DNA from: Desulfosarcina sp. BuS5
GTDB taxonomy: Bacteria > Desulfobacterota > Desulfobacteria > Desulfobacterales > BuS5
NCBI RefSeq assembly: GCF_028752835.1
Contig: NZ_CP087952.1
Coordinates: 3,346,501-3,410,500, forward strand
Direction of reading: 5' to 3'
Length of the DNA stretch: 64,000 bases
The position numbers were made by a program, and so were the translations under genes. How positions within the stretch are numbered: the stretch's first letter is position 1; the number at the start of each line of letters is the position of its first letter. The notes beneath the pieces are model-generated. The model saw only the letters and a program-made list of their open reading frames with translations, did not search any database and was not told the DNA's origin. This document shows, one piece after another, positions 24,954 to 32,758 of this stretch.

Positions 24954-25472
24954 TATAATATTCTTTTATCTCATCATCACTCACCTTGAGCCGTTTTCCC
25001 ATATTAATTTTAAGGAAACGAGTGACAATCAGGTCATCTTCAAACCTTTTAAGCAGTTCAACTATCTGTGGCTCTTTTTTCAGCGCTTGAGCGGCTTTAT
25101 TAGTCAGTATCAACTGGCGGCGAATAAGATTTTTAAGCAGTTTTTCCTTTTCTTTGTTTGAAACATTGTTTTGTTTTGCCCTTTTTTTATATTCTGTTAC
25201 TGTTCGATCAAGTTGTGCCTTTTTTATGTCGACTCCGTTTACGGTCGCCAGAACTGGGGTGTCTAAATCCCCATAATTAGCTTGCTCAGGATTTCCCCCC
25301 CCCTTTCAGAATATAAGTTATGTATGTCAATTTGCTCCATTTATAAACAAAGCATTAACATGTTGATAATACCCATTATTTATATTTGAATGTGGTTAAA
25401 CAAATGCTTATTAAGCTGCGGCACGGTTATTATATTCGGCATTATTGGGCCCATAAGATTGAAGATGCCTGA

Positions 25473-25778
25473 ATGACATATGATAGATTGCAAGTAAAAA
25501 TAATCCCTGGCAAACATTGTAGCTTTTGTGGAAACGATTCTGTTCCTTTAATAAAAACAAAATGTTGTGACCAATGGATTTGCTGTGACACTTCTTTTGC
25601 ATCTATAAAAGGTGGAGATTATTGCCAATACCATCACGAACACGAGGGTCTCTGCCATTTTCATTACAATAACAGCCATTCAGGGATATGGCAGGAGTGC
25701 AAAGAATGCCGGGATTTGGTTGGGGAAGATAATTTTAATGCTGCATTTCATGACCCCAACAATGTGCCAAGATATTAA
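25473..25778 (+). CDS. Small Cys/His-rich protein, function unknown
   Basis: 101 residues with no close recognisable family. Clustered metal-ligand candidates: HCSFCGND, KCCDQWICCD, YCQYHHEHEGLCHFHYNN and ECKECRD, enough for two or three zinc sites. No signal peptide or membrane segment. The start ATG lacks a good ribosome site. It stands alone between the parvulin pseudogene and the kinase cluster. The composition argues against a chance frame. Confidence 0.5.
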   Translation: MTYDRLQVKIIPGKHCSFCGNDSVPLIKTKCCDQWICCDTSFASIKGGDYCQYHHEHEGLCHFHYNNSHSGIWQECKECRDLVGEDNFNAAFHDPNNVPRY

Positions 25779-26413
25779 TCGCACTCATGATAGGGCCAAA
25801 AGTTGAGCAAAAAAAGTAGCCACAAAACTGAGTTTTTGGACACCCCAGGTTAATCCTCCCTTGATTCACCACATAAAAAACTAACCAAAAAATATATTAT
25901 TATTTAAAAATGTTATACAAATAATAAAAACTCATTGTTCAATAGCCTTATATCTAAAATATAATTAAAGTATTAGAATGAGAATATCTTAAAGATGGAC
26001 ACACCTTAAAAAAACATAAAAGCTGCCCTTGACATCGGGTCCACTTTACTTTCGCGGAGCAAAATGGCCTGTGGCGAGTTGCGATTTGGTATTGTGGCGA
26101 TATGCATCGCTTTACTTAGCGCATATTTGCACTTATGTCAAGATATTTTTATATCTATCTGCTTTTTTACATGCCTACGTTTTCACACCTTAAATCCAAT
26201 CAATTACTCAGTATTACCTATATTATCTTAATGTTAGGACTGGCTCAAGGCTTAATTTCGTCAGAAACTTCAGTTTAAAGCAGATCCATGTCTTGCCCGG
26301 CGGGCCGGCGTACATTATGTTGCCAAAAACGTTGCTTCCTTTCTTGAATATATTCTGACAACTCATCGGCGTGTTCATAGTGTCGGCGGGTCTGGATGCA
26401 GAGTAGCCAAAAG
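25779..26413. other. 635-base stretch without a supported gene
   Basis: AT-rich in its first half. A short hairpin-rich segment is at about 26040-26130, and a plus-strand frame reading VHYVAKNVASFLEYILTTH (about 26306-26365) ends in TGA at about 26428; it has no start and looks like a fragment of an unidentified gene. Nothing firmer seen. Confidence 0.4.
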
Positions 26414-26806
26414 TTACAAGCAGACTTGATCACTGTCTTGAAGAATATCAGAAACTAACTGCTTCAAACGTTCAACACTATTCCCCTTTTTTTCAACAAA
26501 AAACACCGATGTTTTATTGAAAATATCCGGTTGATCGGCATAATCCGAAAAAAAACCGTGGACAACCACAGGCAATGCAGGAATACGATCCTGAAGCTTT
26601 TCCGGTATGCGCAATTCGTTCTCATCCGGCAAGTTCAAATCCAATATCAACAGATCTATCTGCTCTTGATGATATGCCCACGTTAAAACCTCTCGGCCGT
26701 TTTTTGCCAGGCGAACATCATACCCCTCAGCCTCCATTTCGCGTTTTAAAAACTCACGAACATGCGGGTTACGGTCTGCTATTAAAATTTTGTACTGTTC
26801 CTTCAC
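26414..26806 (-). CDS. Stand-alone response-regulator receiver protein
   Basis: 130 residues from GTG at 26806. One REC domain: acidic pocket reduced (ADRNPHVREF instead of the usual DDE), phospho-acceptor Asp in LLILDLNLPDEN, the Thr/Ser and Lys positions in the second half diverged (VVVHGFFSDYAD, FFVEKK). No output domain. Last gene of the kinase/transporter block; a terminator-like hairpin (26823-26858) lies just upstream, so expression may be reduced relative to the regulator before it. The degenerate pocket suggests phosphate-independent or weak signalling. Confidence 0.75.
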   Translation of the reverse strand: MKEQYKILIADRNPHVREFLKREMEAEGYDVRLAKNGREVLTWAYHQEQIDLLILDLNLPDENELRIPEKLQDRIPALPVVVHGFFSDYADQPDIFNKTSVFFVEKKGNSVERLKQLVSDILQDSDQVCL

Positions 26807-26822
26807 AGGGGTTCCCCACTTG

Positions 26823-26858
26823 GGGCCCACTCAAAAAAATTATTTTTGAGTGGGTCCC
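26823..26858. repeat. Hairpin upstream of the receiver gene
   Basis: GGGCCCACTCAAAAA and TTTTTGAGTGGGTCCC form a near-perfect stem with one bulge. The TTATTTTTGAGTGGGTCC half recurs at about 43674-43691. On the minus strand it could attenuate transcription into the gene ending at 26414. Confidence 0.6.
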
Positions 26859-26953
26859 AACCATAAGTAAAGCATCACCGCAAAGTTGCCGGACAGAAGT
26901 TTTAAATGGTTATCTATTGTATATAGCCACGACTATTTTATTATATTTGACAA

Positions 26954-27403
26954 TCAATCCTGGTCAAAAACCCTGCCGGGATGGCGGATCAGGTCTTTGA
27001 TTTTGGCGTTGCGTATTTTTTGTTCATGGGAGTCCTTTTTTTCAAATGCCGACGCCATTTTCTGCAAAAGATCTTCAAATTTTACAGGCTTAAGCAGGTA
27101 GTCAAAAGCTCCAAGCCGCATTCCTTCAATGCTGGTCTCCACTGAAGCATGTCCGGTAAATAAAATTACTTCTGCTATGGGCTGAATTTTTTTTATCTCT
27201 CTTAGCGCTTCAATCCCGTCAATTCCGCCCGGCATTTTAATATCAAGTAAAATCACATCAAATAATTGCTCATCAAGAAGTTTTAATCCCTCCTCGCCAC
27301 TTGTAACACCGACTGCATCCAGTTTTCTTTTTTTCAGTCGATTCACAATTGTTTCCAGAAAATCAACCTCATCATCAATAGCTAATACTCTGAATGTATT
27401 CAT
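26954..27403 (-). CDS. Response regulator, receiver domain plus conserved tail
   Basis: 149 residues. Canonical REC: acidic pair in LAIDDEVDF, phospho-Asp in VILLDIKMPGG, Thr in ILFTGHASVETS, Lys in YLLKPVKF. A 25-residue C-terminal tail (SHEQKIRNAKIKDLIRHP) resembles that of the regulator at 34627. No DNA-binding or enzymatic output. GGAGGG before the ATG. It directly follows its likely partner kinase (22-base gap). Confidence 0.9.
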   Translation of the reverse strand: MNTFRVLAIDDEVDFLETIVNRLKKRKLDAVGVTSGEEGLKLLDEQLFDVILLDIKMPGGIDGIEALREIKKIQPIAEVILFTGHASVETSIEGMRLGAFDYLLKPVKFEDLLQKMASAFEKKDSHEQKIRNAKIKDLIRHPGRVFDQD

Positions 27404-27424
27404 CGCAATATTCCCTCCTTTAAA

Positions 27425-29104
27425 TTACTTTTTTTCCGGAATAACAACCGGCAGTGTTACATGAAAAGTAGTTCCTTCCGATTTTTTGCTTTCCAACGTT
27501 ATTGAGCCGCCCAGCTTTTCTATGATACTGAAACTGACGGACAAACCGAGACCGGTTCCCTTGCCTGCTGCTTTGGTCGTGAAAAACGGATCAAAAATTT
27601 TTTTTTGCTGTTCTGCCGGGATACCCTCTCCGTTATCCTTTATGCTGATTTTGATTTTAGAATCTACCGCCCTGGTTTTCATCTCAATCATTCCGTTTGA
27701 ACCTATCGCATCTATAGCATTATTGATCAAATTCATAAAGACCTGCTGAAGCTGGGATTGATCACTTGCGATAACAGGCAAATCTTCCTGCAAGTCTTTT
27801 TGAATGTCAATATTGTTTACCCGGGCATGGCTTTCCAGTAGTTCTACTGTTTGAATTAAAACTTCATTCACATCAACGTCGTCCAGGTGTGGTTCCATCC
27901 TTCTTGCAAAACCAAGCATATTATGGGTTATCTTTCTGGCCCTTTCCACATGATGCTCAATTTTTTCAATTGAAGTCAAATACTCTTTAAAACTCTCACT
28001 TTCCTGAAATTCTTCATCTTCCAGCAAATCCTTCATCCATCCTGCTTTTTCGCCTATAACCGCAAGTGGATTATTAACCTCATGGGCAATTCCGGCTGCC
28101 ATTTTTCCAAGCGCCGCCAGTTTGTCCGACTGAACAAGTTGGGCATTCAGTTCGCTTATCCCCTTATCCGCTTCCGCCAGACGATTTAACGTTATCCGGG
28201 TTGTAAAAACAGTGGTTATTACTATTGCCAAACAACCAAAAACGATAATACATACTACTAAATTCCGGGTTGCAAGCAACCCGCTCATCTCTTTGCCGAT
28301 TTCCTGGCTTATCACAAGCAGCCATTCATTATTTTTCAACCATGCGCCGGCATAATATTTTGCTTTGCCATCGGTATTTTTATTTTCTGCAAAAGAGGCT
28401 TCTTCTCCCAGGGTGGTTATATCCAACCCGGAATTTTCTAAAATTTTACCGGTAAAGCGTGGAACTGTTTGATAAATTCCTTTTTTGTTTATAATATAGG
28501 CATCGCCTGATCTTCCTGTTTGTGCGATTTTGACAAGCTGGTTAAAAATATCAGAATCGATTGTGGCCCTTAATATCCAGTTATCGTTTTTGTCATATCC
28601 CCTGACGGCAATGATAAAATGAGGCATTTTCCGAAACCCCATAAATACATCGCTGATATAAGTCCCTTTTGTCATTACCTCATTAAACCATGGTTGCTCC
28701 GCATAATTTAAGCCTTTCAGATTATATGGTCCGGCATAAGCAAGATGTTGACCGGAACTATTGATAATTCCCAAGTCAACTATGCCGAGATTACCCGCGC
28801 GACGGTTTATCACTTCAAACACATGGGAAAGGTTAGGCTGTTGTTTTAAAAAATCAAATTTATTGGTATCTACGATAGTGGTGAGTATGCTTGTTCTTTC
28901 CTTTAAGAATATTTTCACGGTATCGGATTGAGCTTTGGCTCGATATTTTATCTGGTCTTCGATTTTTTCCTTATACACATTTGCAAATTGATAATAGATT
29001 ATTCCGCCGAGCAGGATCAAGGGAATAAAACAGACCAGCAGCGTTATCATAATGATCCTTTTTTGAAGTTTTCTGTATAAAGATTTTCTCACATAGATTT
29101 CCAT
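27425..29104 (-). CDS. Membrane histidine kinase with Cache-type sensor
   Basis: 559 residues. Two membrane segments (about 17-40 and 285-308) flank a double-Cache-like extracytoplasmic sensor with the GYISDV-type motif ([20 protein letters not shown]). HisKA phospho-acceptor in [12 protein letters not shown] (about residue 340), then HATPase_c with [17 protein letters not shown] and [11 protein letters not shown]. No HAMP evident. The sensor probably binds a small anion or carboxylate, and the next gene upstream is an anion transporter, so it likely reports that substrate. Confidence 0.92.
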   Translation of the reverse strand: MEIYVRKSLYRKLQKRIIMITLLVCFIPLILLGGIIYYQFANVYKEKIEDQIKYRAKAQSDTVKIFLKERTSILTTIVDTNKFDFLKQQPNLSHVFEVINRRAGNLGIVDLGIINSSGQHLAYAGPYNLKGLNYAEQPWFNEVMTKGTYISDVFMGFRKMPHFIIAVRGYDKNDNWILRATIDSDIFNQLVKIAQTGRSGDAYIINKKGIYQTVPRFTGKILENSGLDITTLGEEASFAENKNTDGKAKYYAGAWLKNNEWLLVISQEIGKEMSGLLATRNLVVCIIVFGCLAIVITTVFTTRITLNRLAEADKGISELNAQLVQSDKLAALGKMAAGIAHEVNNPLAVIGEKAGWMKDLLEDEEFQESESFKEYLTSIEKIEHHVERARKITHNMLGFARRMEPHLDDVDVNEVLIQTVELLESHARVNNIDIQKDLQEDLPVIASDQSQLQQVFMNLINNAIDAIGSNGMIEMKTRAVDSKIKISIKDNGEGIPAEQQKKIFDPFFTTKAAGKGTGLGLSVSFSIIEKLGGSITLESKKSEGTTFHVTLPVVIPEKK

Positions 29105-29173
29105 TGAAAACAGCCTTTTTTATCCTTTTATTTGGACTCGGTTATAACATCGGCCATCAGATCATGGTTTATG

Positions 29174-29201
29174 GTAGGGGCACGATGCATCGTGCCCCTA
29201 C
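29174..29201. repeat. Perfect 28-base palindrome (repeat family C)
   Basis: GTAGGGGCACGATG and its exact complement, between the DASS transporter and the kinase gene. Its core CACGATGCATCGTG recurs in altered form at 17002. Could terminate or attenuate transcription. Confidence 0.75.
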
Positions 29202-29244
29202 TTCAGCGTATGGCCGAAATTATAACCAAACCCTTTTATTCTAT

Positions 29245-30906
29245 TCATGACCATGACAAAAATTGCCAGTAACCGAATATAGCCCAAAACCAGAGCACAA
29301 GCCAGGCCAGGATGGTTACCGGAAGACCGAATTTTACAAAATCAAGTACATCAAGCAGCCTTTCACCGGTTTCCGGATCCCTCCCCATACCGAACGCAAT
29401 AGCATTATTAGGCGTGCCCACCACAAGAAAATTTGCAAAAGAAGAGGAATAAGCGCATGCCAGTCCTACTTTCCAGACACTAACTCCGGCAAGTGTGGCC
29501 ATCGGAAGAACTATCGGCCCAAGCGCCGCAACTGTAGCGCCGTCACTCATAAAATTTGTCATAGTGCCCGTCAAAAGGCTGACACCCACAACCAGTCCGT
29601 CACCATGAGACATAAAATCGGGCAGAAGACTTACAAAAGTGTTGGCCAGCCACAAGGCTCCTCCGGTAAATTTCAAGCCTACACCCATGGCGCATGCAGC
29701 CGCATAAAGGCCGACCACATCAAAGGCCACGCCCTGCTGAAGATCTTCCCACTCCACAATCCGGCATACAAACATGGCCATCACCGCGTAAAGAGTCGGG
29801 CCTCCGAGACCTGCGTGTTCGCCTATTAGAATCCAGGCCGCGATCAAAAGAACTAAAATAACCGCCATTGCAGCTTCTTTTCCGCCGAATTTAGGCATAT
29901 TTTCCACTTCGGCCTTGACTACCTCGCCGGGATTAACATCTTTAACCATGAATTTAGGCTTGCAGCGGATATACATATAAGCCCCGATAACAACCGCCAT
30001 AAGCGGAACAAAAGGCAGGCCGTATTTCATCCATTCCAAAAATGATATACTGGCGCCGTATTCCATAAAATAACCGACCATAATGGCGTTTCGCCCCCCT
30101 GCCGCCGGAGAACCGGGCCCACCGTGATTCGCGGCAAAGCAGACGCCTAATAAAAGAAAAACAGCAAGCGACCTGTCTTTTTTTACGCCGTACATTTTAC
30201 ATGTTACCTTATAAACACCCATAAGCACCGGGATAAGAAGAGCTACCAACGCATGTTCGGATAAAAAACTGGCAGCTATTGCCAGCATCGGCAGAAATAA
30301 AAAAGAAAAACCTTTGGCGCTTTTAATCCGGCTTAAAAGTATCAGGCCGATTCTTTTATCAAGGCCGGTTTTGGCTACCCCCACCGCAACCGCCAGAATT
30401 CCAAAGATAAAAAAGACCGCATCTTTCATATATGCTTTGGATATTTCATTAATCGGCAAAATAACAAAAAGGTAAAGCATAACTCCGACCATAATGTCCG
30501 TGGCGCCAAGGGGAAGCGCTTCAGTGCCCCATAAAAAGGCGGCCAGAAAGAGTATGGCCACCATAACCTTGGCCATCTGAGCCACTTCCCTGTTACTTAA
30601 AAGAGGCTTTTTTTTATTCGATGAAGCAGATTCCCCTTGCTTTACCTGATTCTTTGTTTCTTTAAATGATTCGGGTCTTAATTTCTTGTTAACCGTGTCG
30701 GTAATAGTTGCGCAGCCCTTTTCCAGCTTATATCCTGAAGGATTGATCTTGCTTACCATATCAATCATGCCTTGCGGAGGAGGCGCAAAAACTATTGCAA
30801 CAAAAAGTATGGCTGCAACAGTAAACAGGATAGGCTTATAGCCCGGCCTGTTTTTCCATGTCCAGCCATTATTATAACTATCATCTGTAAAAGTATTATG
30901 AGCCAT
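29245..30906 (-). CDS. DASS/SLC13-type anion:sodium symporter
   Basis: 553 residues, about 12 membrane segments. Family features: duplicated clamshell regions with NHGGPGSPAAGGRNAIMVGY and the second SNT-like region GTPNNAIAFGMG, plus LTGTMTNFMSDGATVAALGP. An insertion of about 60 polar residues (positions 45-105, Lys-rich SSNKKKP) follows the first segment. Likely imports a dicarboxylate, sulfate or related oxyanion across the inner membrane; in a sulfate reducer sulfate is attractive but not proven. Related to the gene at 32759. Confidence 0.9.
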   Translation of the reverse strand: MAHNTFTDDSYNNGWTWKNRPGYKPILFTVAAILFVAIVFAPPPQGMIDMVSKINPSGYKLEKGCATITDTVNKKLRPESFKETKNQVKQGESASSNKKKPLLSNREVAQMAKVMVAILFLAAFLWGTEALPLGATDIMVGVMLYLFVILPINEISKAYMKDAVFFIFGILAVAVGVAKTGLDKRIGLILLSRIKSAKGFSFLFLPMLAIAASFLSEHALVALLIPVLMGVYKVTCKMYGVKKDRSLAVFLLLGVCFAANHGGPGSPAAGGRNAIMVGYFMEYGASISFLEWMKYGLPFVPLMAVVIGAYMYIRCKPKFMVKDVNPGEVVKAEVENMPKFGGKEAAMAVILVLLIAAWILIGEHAGLGGPTLYAVMAMFVCRIVEWEDLQQGVAFDVVGLYAAACAMGVGLKFTGGALWLANTFVSLLPDFMSHGDGLVVGVSLLTGTMTNFMSDGATVAALGPIVLPMATLAGVSVWKVGLACAYSSSFANFLVVGTPNNAIAFGMGRDPETGERLLDVLDFVKFGLPVTILAWLVLWFWAIFGYWQFLSWS

Positions 30907-30955
30907 ATATCCTCCTCTGGTTTTTGCAATTCATATAAATCGAACCGTTTTTGAT

Positions 30956-31858
30956 TCATTCACCTAATATCTTTGCTATTTCAAAAAACAGTTCCTGTTC
31001 CCGCACAGTGCCGGCCAACTTGCCTGATTTCATAACCGCCAGTCTCCGTACCTTATTATCAACCATCATATAAGCGGTTTCCATAAGATTGGCATCAGCT
31101 TCAATAGTTAGCGGCGCCGGAGACATTATATCTACCGCTTTCATTTTGGCCAGTTGCTTGACTTCTTTGTAAAACATACCTGTCCAAAACATGGGTGAAT
31201 ACTGGATGCTGTCCGCCATAGACGGCTTGGGAGCTGAAAGGTATGCCGGCATTATACTTTTCAGCATGTCCTTTATGGTTACGATGCCGGTTAAAGCGCC
31301 GTTATTATCAAGCACAAACAGGGACCGGTGCCCCGTTTCCATAAGCCGGCTTGTTGAAATTTTGGAGGAAAAAGATTCCTCTAATTTCTCAATGGCGTCT
31401 TTAACTGTGCTCTCTTCAGTCAGTGTTGAATAATCTTCAATCAAGAGCATGACATCCATGACCTTTTTTTCTTCCAAAGGCGCATCAGTTCTGGACAGAT
31501 GGCAGGCATCGGTTATCTTTGCCGCAAGCAGATTTATATCGCAAGGCTTTGTAAGATAGTCGAACGCCCCTTTGGTAAGAGCTTCTTCGGCCGAAGGCAG
31601 CGCACCGTGTCCGGTGAGCATGATTACCGGAAGGTTCGGGGAAATTTTTTTAATTTTTTTTAAGGCCTGGTGACCGTCCATTCCCGGCATCTTAATGTCA
31701 AGGATCACCACATCGGGATTTTCTTTAAGTTTATCAATGGCTTCCTCTCCACTGTCAGCCAGAACGGTTTCAAAACCTTTTTTATTGAGAATTTTTTTGG
31801 TGGTTGCTCGAAATTGCTCTTCGTCATCAACCATTAAAACTTTTATTTTTTTTATCAT
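30956..31858 (-). CDS. Receiver domain fused to a CBS-domain pair
   Basis: 300 residues. N-terminal REC (acidic pocket MVDDEEQF, phospho-Asp in VVILDIKMPGMDG, TGHGALPS, LTKP) followed by two CBS motifs: VMDVMLLIEDYSTLTEESTV...GIVTIKDMLK and AVDIMSPAPLTIEADANLME...GTVREQELF. CBS pairs bind adenine nucleotides, so this protein could combine phospho-signalling with energy status to control the adjacent transporters post-translationally. No DNA-binding domain. Lies between the two DASS genes. Confidence 0.9.
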   Translation of the reverse strand: MIKKIKVLMVDDEEQFRATTKKILNKKGFETVLADSGEEAIDKLKENPDVVILDIKMPGMDGHQALKKIKKISPNLPVIMLTGHGALPSAEEALTKGAFDYLTKPCDINLLAAKITDACHLSRTDAPLEEKKVMDVMLLIEDYSTLTEESTVKDAIEKLEESFSSKISTSRLMETGHRSLFVLDNNGALTGIVTIKDMLKSIMPAYLSAPKPSMADSIQYSPMFWTGMFYKEVKQLAKMKAVDIMSPAPLTIEADANLMETAYMMVDNKVRRLAVMKSGKLAGTVREQELFFEIAKILGE

Positions 31859-31935
31859 TTTTTCAGCCTCCTTATAAGAGTCTAAATTTATTATTATTTA
31901 TAATAAGTTACACAAAAGATGGGCCGCATAAAGCA

Positions 31936-32490
31936 TTAAAAACTATTAAAATCAAGATAAAGCGAACGAACATAAAATATTACAGGAATCAGCGACTTGA
32001 AAAATAAAACCAGAATAACTATGGAAACTCCTATGACAAGGCAAGCCTGTTTCCAGCTAAACCCGCAAGCTTTTGTCAGGCCGGTTCCTATGAGCCACCA
32101 TTTCCAGGGTTCTGTCAGCCAGATAAAAAAAGGAATCCATGAAGCAAGAAGAGTAACTCCGGCAGAGAACGCGTAAATACTGAAAAACCTCGTAAATGTA
32201 ACATTTCTTTCCATAATCATGGTCATCGCCATGTAGCCGATGCCCGCTGAAATAAAGACCATACCGATAGCGTTTATCAAGAATATTGAGCCTGTCAAAA
32301 AAGGATTTTGGCACATGCCGCTAACTGTACAGGCTACTGCAAAAAAAAGGCTTGAAACAGACAGAAAAGCAAGTGGTTTTTTAAATCCCGATTCCTGCGG
32401 AAGCGTACTGAAAAATTTTTTGGGCTTTTCCAGCACTTGATTCAAAGTCGAAAAATAAAATCGAAAGGTGAATTTTTCTGTTCCCGGCAT
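31936..32490 (-). CDS. YIP1-like small multispanning membrane protein
   Basis: 184 residues, five predicted membrane segments after an amphipathic start (FSTLNQVLEKPKKFFSTLPQ). The pattern PxxFF near the N-terminus and the spacing of helices fit the YIP1 (Pfam Yip1) group, whose bacterial members lack a settled role. In the transporter block, between the CBS regulator and a tiny membrane protein. Confidence 0.6.
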   Translation of the reverse strand: MPGTEKFTFRFYFSTLNQVLEKPKKFFSTLPQESGFKKPLAFLSVSSLFFAVACTVSGMCQNPFLTGSIFLINAIGMVFISAGIGYMAMTMIMERNVTFTRFFSIYAFSAGVTLLASWIPFFIWLTEPWKWWLIGTGLTKACGFSWKQACLVIGVSIVILVLFFKSLIPVIFYVRSLYLDFNSF

Positions 32491-32516
32491 AGGTTTAACC
32501 TTTGTTTAAAATAAGT

Positions 32517-32678
32517 CTAAAATAAGTCCAATTTCGCAAAAATGCCCGATATAAGCATAATGATTGTTAATACAAAAAAAATCTTTCGCTCTGTTTTTTT
32601 GCTGAAATATATTTTTCCGTCCTTGTACAAGACTACCTTGTTTCTTTTGCAAATATTTTCCGTGCAGCTATCTTCCAT
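32517..32678 (-). CDS. Small single-pass membrane protein, 53 residues
   Basis: Complete frame with AGGAG eight bases before the ATG. Product begins MEDSCTENICKRNKVVLYKD and ends with one hydrophobic helix, KIFFVLTIIMLISGIFAKLD. Two N-terminal Cys. It lies 26 bases before the YIP1-like gene and after the terminator of the DASS gene, so it may head the downstream transcript. Not recognised as a named family; the position suggests a small transporter partner. Confidence 0.6.
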   Translation of the reverse strand: MEDSCTENICKRNKVVLYKDGKIYFSKKTERKIFFVLTIIMLISGIFAKLDLF

Positions 32679-32706
32679 GGTTAAAAACTCCTGTTAAACT
32701 AAACGG

Positions 32707-32746
32707 TTAAAAAGTGAAGGGCTTAAAAAAATCCTGCCCTTCACTT
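32707..32746 (-). terminator. Terminator after the second DASS gene
   Basis: Eleven-base perfect stem AAGTGAAGGGC / GCCCTTCACTT (32712-32722 with 32736-32746), followed on the minus strand by TTTTTAA. It closes the unit of the regulator at 34627 and the transporter at 32759. Confidence 0.8.
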
Positions 32747-32758
32747 GACTGCCCGGCA

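Larger units (their letters stand above)
22522..25340 (-). pseudogene. Parvulin-type peptidyl-prolyl isomerase, broken by two insertions and frameshifts
   Basis: Minus-strand pieces join to one SurA/PrsA-like protein: TPVLATVNGVDIKKAQLDRT (about 25250), a chaperone helix region ending GKRLKVSDDEIKEYY (near 24960), then an IS (23442-24953), then NKNRHNFEIPPKVEARHILL, a one-base frameshift after NGADFIA, the parvulin core GGQMGTIERGKSLPEIED and FGFHILRVDKIIP, then a mini-element (22652-23109), and finally PLEKVKKEIKRTLLRKKEIK to the stop at 22522. Near the start a run of nine G shifts the frame again. A function as periplasmic folding helper is inferred for the ancestor; its location upstream of gspE suggests a link to secretion. 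25340 is the most likely old start. Confidence 0.85.

Noticed and set aside
26280-26430. Plus-strand frame before the receiver gene
   Set aside because: No start, no ribosome site, overlaps the 3' end of the receiver gene; no recognisable family.
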